From the NCBI GenBank assembly GCA_001247695.2, contig LGRX02035207.1, forward strand, positions 1 through 64,000: a DNA stretch of 64,000 nucleotides. The letters run 5' to 3'. The notes under the pieces were generated by a model, which had not been told where the DNA came from, searched no databases, and worked only from the letters and a program-made list of their open reading frames with translations. Shown here piece by piece: positions 19,042-31,000 of the stretch (the first letter of the stretch is position 1; the number at the start of each line of letters is the position of its first letter). This DNA comes from Cymbomonas tetramitiformis (Eukaryota; Chlorophyta; Pyramimonadophyceae; Pyramimonadales; Pyramimonadaceae). Both the position numbers and the translations under genes were made by a program.

Positions 19042-20086
19042 CATGATAACTATTCATATTACAATTTCACTTCTCGCATACAGTATCCCAGCGGTCGATC
19101 CTCCAGGATGACCAATTTCCTTAAAAAATACGCTTGCGGAAGCCTTCCGCGGATGGAGTTGAGCATCATTTTTGGAAGAATAATGCTCAAAACTGGACCG
19201 CAACATCCAGAAGTTTTGAAGGCGAATAAATACTGTAGCCCATCAAGGACCATTTGCGCATCATCAATTTATTGATATATCGTTTAAATAGCCGCAAATA
19301 ACTTAGGGTTATGGCCATACGTGAGCGGCCTATGACCAAGTAGGAGGGATGGGGCATTTAGGGATCGAAATATACTTAGTATAGGTCTCATTTAAGGTTT
19401 GGGCCGATGCTTGAGGGCAAGAATGCATGCACAAAAGCCACACCATTTCACGATGTAGTGAAAAAAAGGCTCAAAACCACATGATATTTGTCGCATGATA
19501 AAAACATGAAATTCACTTCTCTCGCTTGTTTTCGGTGAAAAAATCATGATCAACTCGTATTTGAAGCTTGCAAACATGTCCATGCATGTGTTTGGTCTGT
19601 ATATACATTCCTAACACACCCACATGCACGGCTTGTGCGCAAAAACAATGTGCAGAGTGTTATTCCACACCCTGAGGTCCACATGTGTGTTTTCTATCAC
19701 TGTGGAACGAATCAAATCAACAAGGGACGGTATCGATATCTTGATATTATGATATATCGATATATCGAAAATCGATAACATATCAATCGATAATATTTTT
19801 AGCGTTATCGAAAAATATCATATAAATCGATAACATTTTCAGAGTTATTCATATCAATCGATAACACTTGGGGCACTTATCATATCGATCGATAGTGGTT
19901 TGGAGTTTTTGATATCGATTTATCGATATCGGATTTTTCGCGTCATGTCGATATTCGCCGTAGCTGAATCCCGATAACGCGATATATCGCATATATCGAA
20001 AATATGACCAGGGCAAGGGACGACGGGATATGGTCACATGGATCCCGTGAGTTGGTCGAAACGATCTTGGAATCCTTACTTCCTTA
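19042..20086. other. Gene-free AT-rich stretch between two LTR elements
   Basis: No gene recognised. The minus-strand frame at 19,059-19,253 (starts MVLDGLQYLFAFKTSGCCGP) reads somewhat like protein and may be a remnant of what the gypsy element landed in. The second half is an ATCGAT-rich tract. Confidence 0.4.
19738..20010. repeat. ATCGAT-rich palindromic low-complexity tract
   Basis: Dense overlapping ATCGATA/TATCGAT words with a repeated phrase of the form TATTCATATCAATCGATA. The same phrase occurs in a second tract at 26,823-27,060, so the two are related dispersed repeats and not chance AT-rich sequence. Confidence 0.7.
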
Positions 20087-20344
20087 TACTGGAATATCCT
20101 AGTTCACCAGATATCAGAAACTCCCGAACTGTGTGGATAAAAACTCTTAAGATAAATAAACCCTAAGCTAGATATACCCGGAACGGTCTCGGACGGTTTC
20201 GGAGTCTAGCCTACCTGTGACACAGCGTGTGTCACAGCACGAACCTATAGATCAGTCGGTCAGCAGTCCAGTGTTGGCCTAGGAGTCTGTCATAGGGGCC
20301 TGCACCGGGACTCCCGGTCAGGGCTGACTATACAGATTTCAGCA
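20087..20344 (-). repeat. 3' LTR of older gag-only element
   Basis: 258 bp. It matches 23,431-23,687 and is related to the LTRs at 58,142 and 61,484. It contains the inverted pair GTGACACA...TGTGTCAC. Confidence 0.9.
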
Positions 20345-20665
20345 CACCACCCCAGCACTGTGGGTGGTGACTCTCTATAGGAGAGTCAGATAATGTAAGA
20401 TAAGTCAGGGCAGGAGCCAGGTTGACAGACCTAACTGCCAATCCAACTGTGCAATTCTGAAACACAACTTGGAAACCCTCTAGCTAGCACAGTTGCAGAA
20501 ACCCACGGGCATTGTGCACCCGCTAAACAACTGAAAAGCAACGAGCTAGCAAGCCAGAAGATAACTTGTAGATGTCAAAAGCAAAACCATAAACCAGAAA
20601 AATTGTTGAAGTCACCGGAGTTCCGCACACCACCATGTTGGTGTGCATCCAAAGTGAACAAGAAG

Positions 20666-23286
20666 TCAATCGACAGCACCAAAGTAGTTAGCGGTGGCCT
20701 CACTTAAGCCCGATCCGAAGGGAGGATTCCCGAAAGGACCTCTCTCATGTAGAGCCACACCGTAAAAGAAGGCCATGTCGAAACTCAAATCTGCCTGCGC
20801 AAGGTCCTGAAAGAGGTCAGGGGGCTCAGGCGGCTCAAGCGGTGGCACATTGTCAGCCACAAAGAAACCCTGAGCCGGGTTCACTGAATCAACAAAATCA
20901 TTCGCAAAGTAAAATGACGGAGTTTCCCAATCGAGATCACCACCAGGCGAAGGCAATTCCGCAGCCGACTGAGCCTCGGGCACGGCAGCCACCCCCATGA
21001 TCGAGACGCAAAGAACGAGGGAAAGGAGGAAAGGAATTCCCCACGGCCCGACTGTGGCAGGAAAGCCCCAGGGCGGCTTCCCACAACCGTAGGCCCTCTG
21101 GTCGTCCACGGGTGGTCCGGACACATGATTATTAGCCGACGGGAGGCGAACCCCGCGGCTTCAGCGTGAAGCTGCCGTCGGCAAAGTCCTCGTAGTCGTC
21201 GGTGTCGTAGCCGGTGAGGTCAACCGGCGCGATGGCGGCGTGGTTGACAATCTGAACGAACCCAGGGAACTCGCCGCCCGTCGTGGCAGTCACCCGCGCC
21301 GATTGAAGCGGCCCGGGCTTCACATCCTCCACCTGCGAGACAGGTATAGCAGGGGCCGGCACGGCGGACGCCGATGCCGCCGCACCACCTGCCGGAACCT
21401 GCTCCTCCGGCATGATCCCCGCTGCCGCGGGGCCGCACACCAGAGCCGATGCATGCGGCTCGAGAGCCGCCTGTGGCGGGAATGATGCGTGGGTGTAATG
21501 TACCTTGCAGTTCGCCGCGGCACGTGGACCTCCGCGGCGAGATCGTCCATCAGCCGCTGATGAATGTCGTCACCCGCAGGCTCGTCGGCAGGCGGCTGCG
21601 GCTCCACCGTGAAGCCGTAAGCGGACACGTCGATCCCGCCCACCGCACCCGCACAGCGCACCGCAGGCGGCCCGTACGTAGAGGCCGCAGTGGCAAAAGC
21701 CTCAACCCCATCATCCGCCGCCTGCTGGAACAGGGCACACATGGCCAATGCACGCACCCCCTCCGCGTCCTCCTCGTCGATGGGAATGCAGAATGCCGCG
21801 GCCGAGTGCGGGGGATGCTGACGCCCGCCCAACGGACAGTCGCGGTAGAAGTGGTATAGCTCACCTTTACCCGCTTTCTTGCACCTCCCGCAGAAAGGCT
21901 TAGCCTTCTGGTCATCACGGTCGAATCCGACCGCCGGCACCGGATGTGTGCCATCACGGAATCCCCGCTGCGCACCGCGCTACGGCTGCTGCCGCTGCTG
22001 CCGCTGCTGCCGCTGCTGCCGCTGCTGCAGTGCTGCTGCGCCGGTTGCTGCCGCTGCTGCTGCGCCGGTGGCGCGTCCGCCCCGCGCTGCTGCCGCAGCA
22101 AATCCTGAAGCTCGTTGATTTTGTTGAGGAGGGCGCCGTACTCGGTGCTGGAGAGCTGCGCAGAGATGCCGCTCTTGCCCGAAACCGCCTTCCCCGTCTC
22201 CGTCTGCGCCCAAGCCTGATAAATCTCCACCACAAGGGAGCAGAGAGAGGCCAGAGAGACATGGGCGAGGTCAGCAGCCAGAGGGTACCGCACCTTGACC
22301 GCAGTGTAGAACACTGGGTCTAGCCGGTTGTTCAGGGAGAGCTTCCTGGTCTCCTCGGTGGGCGTCCAGTCCGTAGCTTTGTTATCCCGCACTAGACGCT
22401 GTTCCCGAGCTAAGATGGGCTGCGGGTCAGTGTCTGCGGGATAACGCAACGCGGCGTGCTCCTCCTGGTGCGACTCAAGTAGCGCCACCGGCACACAGCC
22501 CTTGATGATGTCCACCAGAGCTCGTCGCCCATCTCGGTCAGACGAAGCGTCGGTACCAGTCACCCAGACGAAAGCGTTGCTGTGCTTCTCGATGACCAGA
22601 GCCAGAACGTCGTACAACAAGCCGTTCACCCTGCCCACCACACGAGCCAGGGGGTCGTCGAGGTCAAAGGAGGCCAGCTCCAGCCCAGCCGACTGAAACT
22701 CCGTACGTAGCTGCACCACCAGATCGGAAAGGAGGCCAGCGTCGTCCGTACCGCGGAAGTGGTGCTTCTTGTCACCAAGGACATCCTCGCGGACACCCTT
22801 GGCCCATTGCCGGTGAAGACGAGCCTTGTAGACGTCGTCGACCAGCTTGCACTGCTCCTGCAGGTACCTCCTGGTCGCCACGTCCGCATCCTCGTTGGAA
22901 GCCGGAATGGGGGTCGGAACAGTTGGCGTACGCACCGTCGGACTATTCCGAACCCTGTCTAACAGCCTCAGCGAGGCATCGATGTCACTGTCCCTCTCAA
23001 GGGACTTCTTCGCTCGTGTAAGCATACCCATACTCTGAAAAGCCAGAGGGGAGGTGGTACGCAGTCGCGCGGTTGGGTGTTGTAGCGGAGAAATGGCAAT
23101 GCGCAGCAGCGGAGAGGAGCGAAGAGAGCGAAGCGACAAGGGGCACTCGAAGATGTCGTCGAAGTCGAAGGTGTCGCGAACACCAGCCCAAAGAACAGTA
23201 ACCAGCAGGGCCAGTGCCGGTGCAAAACTGAATCTGAACATTGCTAGGACTAGTCCGTAACGAGGCGCGGTCCCCATGGCCGCCAC
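20666..23286 (-). pseudogene. Broken gag-like gene of older gag-only element
   Basis: It is homologous throughout to the intact 868-residue protein at 58,725-61,331, but the frame is interrupted: the N-terminal part is open from 23,286 to the trinucleotide repeat, the zinc-knuckle part continues in another frame (21,940 downwards), and the C-terminal part is again displaced (21,440-21,132 and 21,124-20,666). Conserved pieces include KGVREDVLGDKKHHFRGTDD, the knuckle KPFCGRCKKAGKGELYHFYR, and a C-terminal hydrophobic stretch IPFLLSLVLCVSIMGVAAV. It shows that one family gave rise to both copies. Confidence 0.85.
21984..22080. repeat. (GCT/GCC)n microsatellite inside the broken gag
   Basis: About 30 units of GCTGCC/GCTGCT. 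On the coding strand this would be runs of Gln, Ser or Ala according to frame. The intact sister copy has only a short Gln-rich stretch here, so this is an expansion, and a likely cause of one frame change. Confidence 0.85.
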
Positions 23287-23430
23287 TCCCAGTCGCTTAC
23301 CGCAAACAACTCATACCATAATTCCTAGTTGCACCCAAACGCGCCCGCGCGCACCGCCTCTCCAAGCGGCCGTTTAGCCAATCATGGCCAAATCAGCAAG
23401 TGGAATAAAAGCGTGGATGGGGCCACGACA

Positions 23431-23687
23431 TACTGGAATATCCTAGCTCACCAGATATCAGACACTCCCGAACCGTGTGGATAAAAACTCTTAAGATAAA
23501 TAAACCCTAAGCTAGATATACCTGGAACGGTCTCGGACGGTTTCGGAGTCTAGCCTACCTGTGACACAACGTGTGTCACAACACGAGCAGTCTATAGATC
23601 AGTCAACAGTCCAGTGTTGGCCTAGGAGTCTGTCATAGGGGCAAGCACCGGGACTCCCGGTCAAGGCTGCCTATACAGATTTCAGCA
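23431..23687 (-). repeat. 5' LTR of older gag-only element
   Basis: 257 bp. Just inside it (minus strand) the sequence GTCGTGGCCCCATCCACG is shared with the younger copy and is the candidate primer-binding region; the TGG is offset by about five bases from the LTR end. Confidence 0.9.
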
Positions 23688-24689
23688 CCTTAGATGGAAA
23701 CGACCAATCATACAACATGCGCTTATAAGTGAGTCGAAGATCATTGCGACTATTGGCTACTGCCCCGTGGTTCGGTACTATCTCAAGTACCGAAGCTTAT
23801 CATCATGTAGGCCATGCTATCAGGTTATATGGTCTAAATGGCATCGTAGAAAAATCATTTAGGACCCATTTGATGTATTGTTTATGGTGGTTTCAACGAC
23901 AACCGCCACTTTGCATGTGTAAACATGCCATGCTTTCGAGGGGTGCAATGCCTGAAAATTAATTGTTTTGCTCGGTACTATCTCAAGTACCGAACACGCG
24001 GAGGCCCATTAGGCTTAGTAGGCGGTCATCCCAAGTCTTATACATCGGCATGTTTCTTCATTGGGACCTAATCTAAATGTTTGTTGCACATTATGCCACT
24101 AGAAGGTCAGCATGGCCTCCGCACCTACGCGTGTTAGCTCCACCCATGGGGAAATTCGAATTTCCCCCAAATTTCACGCTTGACTTTTTGGTAAACGGCC
24201 GTATGCCATCGTGCACAATGATCTGAAATCTCAATATATAGTGCACTTCAAGGTCTCCAAAAATCGATATGTATGTATGCTTGAATATTCTATATGTGGG
24301 CAGCCTATATTCGTATCCTCTTGACCTCGCCGTACGATTCTCGCATCCCCACCGTGGCTTCCTTTTAAAACAAAATACACCCTCCAAGTGCAAACTCGAA
24401 CCCAAACTCAAACGCTTGTAACTCCCTCAATTTTGAGAGTTGTCTGAGCTATAATCAAGTAATATATCATGATCATATGTCACACATGACATTTGAAAGA
24501 TCACAGGGCATCTACATGACTCTCGTATGCTTTTTTGGCACGGCATAGCGTTTTCCCGACATAATCAGGGTGCCCCCGACAAAAAAAAATGAAAAAATTG
24601 AAAATCAGATTGGCGCTCACAAATAACGGTAAAAACCCATCATAGGACTCCATTTAGTTCATATGTAACACTCGGCATGCGGAACATGT

Positions 24690-25830
24690 CCACATAATGC
24701 GAATGTTCGCTATGCGTACGTACCGCAGTACACAGTCAACCAGTCCCTGGCACCCTCCGAACCTCACAGATACACCTAGGACATCGCTCCTGATGCGTGC
24801 AATGCTCGTCGTAGTCTATAATATTATTACGAAACACATCAAAGCGATACACGACGCTAGGTCACCCATAGGGACGATCGCTCGCATACTAGTTGTGTAC
24901 GCGTACTAATGATGTGTCTGCTAGGCTCCGGCACCCTCCGAACCTCGAACATGCACCTAGGACATCGCTTCCCATGCGTTTGATGTTTGTCGTAGTCTAT
25001 AATATCACTATGAAACGCATCAGAACGATACACGACGCTTGGTCACCCATATGGGCGATCGCTCGCATACTAGTTATGTATGCGTACTAATGCTTTGTCT
25101 GCTAGGCTCTGGCGCCCCCCGAACCTCAAACATGCACCTAGGACATCGCTTCCCATGCGTTTGATGGTTGTCGTAGTCTATAATATCATTATGAAACACA
25201 TCAAAGCGATATACGACGCTTGGTCACCCATACGGACGATCGCTCGCATACTAGTTGTGTATGCGTACTAATGCTCTGTTTGCTAGGCTCTGGTACCCTC
25301 CGGACCTCAAACATGAATCTAGGGCATCACTTCCGATGCGTTTGATGTTTGTCCTAGTCTATAATATCATTGTGAAACACGTCAAAGCGATATATGATGT
25401 CAGGTCACCCGTAGGGACGCTCGCTCGCATACTAGTTGTGTACGCGTAGTGTTGATGTTGCTCTGTCTGCTAGGCTCTGACACCCTCCGAACCTCAAACA
25501 TGCACCTAGGACATCGCTTCCGATACGTTTGATGTTTGTCGTAGTCTATAATAGCATTACGAAACACGCTAGAGCGATATACGACGCTAGGTCACCCATA
25601 GGGACGATCGCTCGCATACTAGTTATGTACACGTACTAATGTTATGTGCGCCATGCCCTAACGCCTCTCTCGTTTTAAAATGTGTACCTCGGGCATTGTT
25701 CGTGGTGCGTTGGATGCGTTTCATAGTCCAGGATGTGGTGTGTAACGAAAAGCATGCGATATATGATTGGAGGGCATCCGTAAGGATGATCGATGGTGTA
25801 CTATGTGTGTGCCCGCCGATTAGCTAGATA
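24690..25830 (+). repeat. Satellite, 181-bp unit, five copies plus a degenerate sixth
   Basis: Anchor CACCCTCCGAACCTC recurs at about 24,751, 24,932, 25,113, 25,294 and 25,481 (spacing 181, one of 187). Other conserved words are CATCGCTTCC, TCGTAGTCTATAATAT and GATCGCTCGCATACTAGTT. Because 181 is not a multiple of three, each copy shows a similar 60-70-residue frame in a new phase; these are not genes. Confidence 0.92.
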
Positions 25831-26010
25831 GCTAGGTAGGTCGTTACATACATGTAGGGCGGTGGATCATTCGCACGTATATACAACGAATGTCATTATG
25901 CCAACCGGCCCATGGCCGCATGTGCCATTGCCTATGACATATATCTTCAATCTGATTCATTGCCGAGCTGGTTTGGTTCCCAAATCCGCTTCAAAAAAAT
26001 CGAAAGGAGC

Positions 26011-26300
26011 CAGGGAAGATATCTTCCGTTGAGCTGGTACGGCCCCAAATCAAAAAGAGATTCGGCCCGTCTTCGGCCCGCCCGGTCCGAACTACAAAAT
26101 GCCCGCCGCAGGCGCGAAAATTTTAATCTTAAGTATGGGAAAATGCAAAAATCGCAAAATTTTCATCAAATTTTTAGAAATTTGCGCCAAATTGGTCGGC
26201 CCCAAAGCAATTTCTCTTTCGGTCCCTCTTCGGCCCGGGCCTCATTTTGGCGACTCAGTTCGGCCCGGGGCCGGCCAATCGGGGTAAGATATCTTCCCTG
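26011..26300. mobile_element. hAT-type MITE, 290 bp
   Basis: Ends form a perfect 15-bp terminal inverted repeat, CAGGGAAGATATCTT and its complement. The flanks carry an 8-bp duplication AAAGGAGC (26,003-26,010 and 26,301-26,308). The CAGGG start and 8-bp duplication fit the hAT superfamily. The interior has no transposase. Confidence 0.85.
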
Positions 26301-26510
26301 AAAGGAGCGCCATCTTTTTGAACGGCAAGTGAGAACCACCATGTATAAAAAAGTACTACCCATGTGGCAATCTGCATCCATTGGGAACGCTACACGTGAT
26401 ATATTGACCAATGGCGCATAAGGCAACTCAGTTTGGGTCCCTGAGGCAACAATATATAAAGGGTAGCATCCACATATCAAAGGAGGGCATCGGAAAAAAA
26501 TCCGGCGTTT

Positions 26511-26560
26511 CGGTACTTGAGATAGTACCGAAACGCGTTTCGGTACTATCTCAAGTACTG
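26511..26560. repeat. 50-bp near-perfect palindrome
   Basis: Two copies of the CGGTACT hairpin lie head to head around AAACGCGTTT, so 24 of 25 bases of each arm pair. It can form a cruciform with smaller hairpins inside each arm. Confidence 0.85.
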
Positions 26561-26822
26561 TGGGGCAGTAGCCACTATGCTAATGAGTATTGACCATCAG
26601 GCATCACAATATAGCCAAACATTGACACTGTGGTAGCCACAAAGTTGTCGACAATTTGAAATTCAAAAACACGGGGAAGCGCATAAGTGGAGTCAAGCGT
26701 CGCAAGACATCGTCATCGTGACCCCTGATGTGACCATGCTTTAACCTCGGTTATGTCATATTTCTACCCATGCCGTTGTGACCCTTTCAACTCCTGCTGT
26801 GACCCTTGTCCAACTTAGTTGG

Positions 26823-27060
26823 ATATCGATAACTGAAATATCGATATATCCGCAGTATGTTTTAGGGCAAATATCGGTATCAATATCGATTATCGATATG
26901 TAAATTTTCCAAATATCAATCGATATTTTTTTTTGGGTTATTCATATCAATCGATAGTGTTTTGTTGTGTTATTCATATCGACCGATATTCAAAAACGAA
27001 TTCAGTAGTTGTGATATCATATTCGATAGTTTTTAAGCAGTTATTCAAAGTTATCGATGG
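26823..27060. repeat. Second ATCGAT-rich tract
   Basis: Same word composition as 19,738-20,010, including TTATTCATATCAATCGATAG. No gene. Confidence 0.65.
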
Positions 27061-27309
27061 CAAAAAAAAATCCCGATACCGCCCCTTGCAAATTAAAACA
27101 GCCGAATTCCAAACAAATCACAACTAAATATGAGTGTGGATACTATAAGAATAGAAATTTAAATATGTCAAATGGCATGCCTACTCATATAAGGAGATGC
27201 CTGTACAAATATGTCATCTTGCTTTCCGCACTAGCTTGCAACTCTCCACACATCTGAATGGCAAGAGCAAGCCTTGATACATAGACACTGAAAAGAAAGA
27301 GCCAACATA

Positions 27310-27655
27310 TCAATCATCATTTAGGCCATGAAAATCATTCCAGCACGCTGCTCCACAAAACCATATTCGACAAGTCTTGCAACCCAAGCGGCTTGCGCGC
27401 GAGACAGGTCCATTCTCACGCTCCTCCGTGTGCTTATTACCCCGAGACTTACGCTTCTTCCCAACCACCTCCTCACACCTGGTTGCGCAGCTGGTCACAT
27501 AGGTCTACACCATCGTCATGTTGTACAGTTATAGTCATGTACGTCACGTTCAAGCGAGAGAACACGAACACCAGCTCACGAGTGTCCGCCAGTTCAGGAT
27601 CAAAGATCTGACGAGTCTTCTGTAACTCTTTTACAGCAGTGTGAGCTGAGCTCAT
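27310..27655 (-). pseudogene. Possible piggyBac-like transposase remnant
   Basis: A minus-strand frame contains DDGVDLCDQLRNQV, similar to the GVDxxDQ signature of piggyBac transposases. An overlapping shifted frame ends with GCKTCRIWFCGAACWNDFH, similar to the Cys/His-rich C-terminal finger of that family. The two are much closer than in a full protein and need a frameshift, so at most this is an internally deleted relic. Chance similarity is possible. Confidence 0.3.
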
Positions 27656-28093
27656 AAAGTTACTCCCCTTCGCTTGTTCTCAGTTCAGACCCGAGACCGA
27701 CCGACGCGAGACGGAGCGGAGAGACAAAGTTGAGAGTTAGAGTAGCAGTTGCAGTAGGTGTCACAACGACAAGGTAGCCGACAACTCACTACACGTACCC
27801 AGCTCCCTCTGAATCCCACCAATAGTATTCAGTATATCATACACGTGCACATAATAATGAGCACGTGTACAGAATAATGTACACATGTATTGGTATTTAA
27901 ATATGTCAGGTACAATGTGTCACAGTGTAATTCTGGCCCTAAAGTTAAAGTTGGAAATCCACGTGGACGACAAGCCAGGCGGAGGAAAATCCTCACGTCA
28001 GTCAGCTGCTGAGCTCTTCCACGCTTGCTAGACAAAGACATTGAGACGGGCAAACAGCGCACAGAACATTTGAGAAAACTTCACGGTTGAAAT

Positions 28094-31000
28094 ATGCGTT
28101 CAACACTGTCCTTAGCGCTTTCACGTTCTGTGCACGTAAGGAAGGCACATCAATATAAACGATTGCCCAGTCTATGCACAACTGGCTCAAAGCACCGCAT
28201 CACGTCAGCAGTTCCACTGACTTCAAGATTCCACTTTGGCACCCACCCTGTTCAACATTTTCGTGCGGCACAAATCAAGTCTTGCACCGGACGTTTTAAC
28301 TCTACAGTATGTTCCTCCAGTGAAGACACCGCTGGTGAGAAATTTTTCTCAGCCTGTCTATATCTTCTCTTGGATGTGAATCGAAAACTGTTCTTGGACT
28401 GATGTGATTTTCCTGTCAAGAACGAGTCTGTCGCAGGTTTTGCATAAAGCGCTCAGGCCTGAGTGATATTTGTAATGCCCTAGGCCCATTCACTTGAGGC
28501 GATACGCTCCCTATCGTACGTTCACAAATCAGAGACAAAAGGCGCAAGCGCACGGTCCACCTCAGGCTGTCCACTTCCGGTCACTCGCCGCACCACTGTC
28601 TTTTTGTGACCTTAGCTCGACGGCCTTCTGTGAATGTAGTTGTGTTGCTCTCTGCAATTGAATGAATACTTTCTGCGCTTTTTCACTCACGGTCAGGTAC
28701 ATATGTCAGTTACATTCAGGACACGGCCGCCGTTTTCTCGCCAAAGCTGGTGCGTGCTCTGGCGCGAGCAATCAATCTCCCACCAGGATTTTATGACTCG
28801 GGCACCGCCTGCACTCACAGCTGACACTGCTGATATGGTGATCAAGCCTGGCAACACTGACCAGTGGTAGGCGAAGTATGGTAACGTCCCGTGAGTGTTA
28901 CGCTCGCTTTCCTGACACACGCCCTCAGCGGATTCTGGTGGTCACAACCATCGCATGACCCTCACTCAGCTCACTACAGGTTCAAACTTGTGCCTATGCC
29001 AACCGACTTGCCTGTGCCAACCGACTTGCCTATCCCAACCTGACACTGTGTTTCAGGCAGGGCGTTTTTCATGCTTGGTTTCAGATGCTTCCATATTTCC
29101 TTAGCTACACGAAAACATTCGTGATCCGTTGACATCGGAGCCTTGGGGAGACCCACACGTCTCCACTCTTGCGATCATGTCCCGTACGTCTCAGACTCTG
29201 CCTCAGGTCCTCAGCGCGATCTCACTGCTTCGATTTCTGAGCCGAGTGCCGCGCCCGGTGTTCGCTTGTATGCAGCTTCCAGAGCTCCTGAACGTCCTTC
29301 AGGCCCAGGGCCAAGAGCTTGTGCCGCCCTCGCAGAGGGCGGGGCTGCACCCGCTGGTCATACCACTTAGCTGCGATCCTGAAACCAAGGAGGTGATCCC
29401 GCGAAGTACTGTTAGATCCATGTGGAAGCAAACCACACCACGCCTTGGCATCCTGCCATCCTCTGGAGGCCACTTGACTGCCACGGCAGCCGCCACACGG
29501 TTGACGTGGTTGCCAGAAGTCAGCTCCGAGGTGGCCCCTCGGGGCTGGCTGCTGCACAGCGAGGGCAGAATGCTGGCGCCTTAGTCGTTAGGCGGTAAGG
29601 TACGCTTGGACTCTCCTTGCGACTCGGAGCCGGCAGCTGCCGTTGGTGCTCGTCGGCGCTTGCAGTTGATCAAGCTCGGTAGAATAGCTTGAGCGAAGGG
29701 CAGCGGAGGTGATTAAAGCTTGGCAGTCCATCCTCTTGCCAACGTTTCGGAGCGCCCACCCTTACGCAGGTCACGGGGCTGCTGCGCTGGGCCTCTGCCC
29801 CGGATCCGGACCAGGACCTACCGGTGGTGCGCCACCTTCCTGCCCTCGCTCTTCAGGAGCCCTCACTGTCATGTGTACTACCGCCTCAGCAGGCTTTGAA
29901 GAGCTTCCAGTGAATGGTATCGTCAGCTCGCAGCAACTTCAGTGCCACGCGACTGTAGGGTTTATGAATTCTTCGTTCGTGGGATGCGTGATACACTTGG
30001 TAGGGTAAGTTCTCCGTAAGAAACAAAACACTGCATGCACGTGAGGTGACGTTTTTGTTTGTATTGTTTCGTCGAAGATTCAAACCAGGAACCATACAGG
30101 AGAAATATCACGGAGCCCCAAAGAAAAGTATTTGGAGGCCTTAGGGGTGCACATGGTTGGGATTCCACGTAGGCGGCGCACTTTGTAGGGACTCTGCGTG
30201 GGCAGTGGCTGTTTTGGGTTGCTGCATTACTTTCCTCAACGTGGAGCCTACTATCCGGAACATGCCCTAACAACGTGGGGCCTACTATCCGGAACATGCC
30301 CTAACAGGGCTATCGGAACATGCCCTAGCGACATGGGGCCTACTATCCGGAACATGCCCTAACAGCGTGGGGTCTAACATCCGGATCGTGCTAACAACGT
30401 GGGGCCTTATATCCGAACATGCCTATTTGACGTGGAGCCTAATGACCCGGAACATGCCTAACAATATTGGGGTAATATCGAACAAGACCTAACAGCGGAC
30501 TAACATCCGGAACACGCCCTAATAACGTAGAGCGTAACATCCGGAAACATGCCCTAATTTCCGGAACATTCCCGGACAACGTGGGGCCTAATATCCGGAA
30601 CATGCCCTAACAACGTGGAACCTAATATCCGGAACGTGCCCTAACAACGTGAAACCTGACAACCGGACCATGCTGAGGGTGGAGCCTAACGTCCGGAGCA
30701 TGCCGGGGGCGGCGCTTCACGCAGGTGCGCACTACCACGTGCGGTTTGGTGCTTCTGGCGCAAACGGTGAGCTGCCAACTGCCCTCCCTCGAGCCTCGAG
30801 CGGACTCCCTGGAGCGGACCCCCTCGAGCGGACCCCCTCGAGCGGACCCCCTCGAGCGGACCCCCTCGAGCGGACCCCCTCGAGGCGGACTTCCCTCGGG
30901 GCCGACTCCCTCGAGCCGGCCCCCCTCGAGCTGTGACCCCCTCAGGCGGACCCCCTCAGGCCGACCCCTCAGGCGGACCCCTCGAGGCGGACCCCCTCGG

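Larger units (their letters stand above)
20087..23687 (-). mobile_element. Gag-only LTR retrotransposon, older copy (TR-GAG-like)
   Basis: The LTRs at 20,087-20,344 and 23,431-23,687 are flanked by a perfect 5-bp duplication, CCTTA (20,082-20,086 and 23,688-23,692). Read on the minus strand the LTRs start TGCTGAAATCTG and end GGATATTCCAGTA. The LTRs differ at a dozen or more positions, about 5%, so this is an older insertion than its relative at 58,142-61,738. The only gene is a broken gag-like frame; reverse transcriptase and integrase are absent, so movement would need an autonomous partner. Confidence 0.9.
23754..26574. other. Inverted-repeat-bounded block, possible large DNA transposon
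   Basis: TGGCTACTGCCCC at 23,754-23,766 is repeated in inverse at 26,562-26,574. Next to each is the hairpin CGGTACT-ATCTCA-AGTACCG (23,773-23,792; 26,541-26,560), with extra copies at 23,973-23,992 (exactly 200 bp from the first) and 26,511-26,530. No transposase frame was found inside; the interior holds a satellite and a MITE. Element boundaries and a target duplication are not established. Confidence 0.4.

Noticed and set aside
24697..25449. Series of similar 63-70-aa ORFs
   Set aside because: They are the 181-bp satellite read in successive phases.
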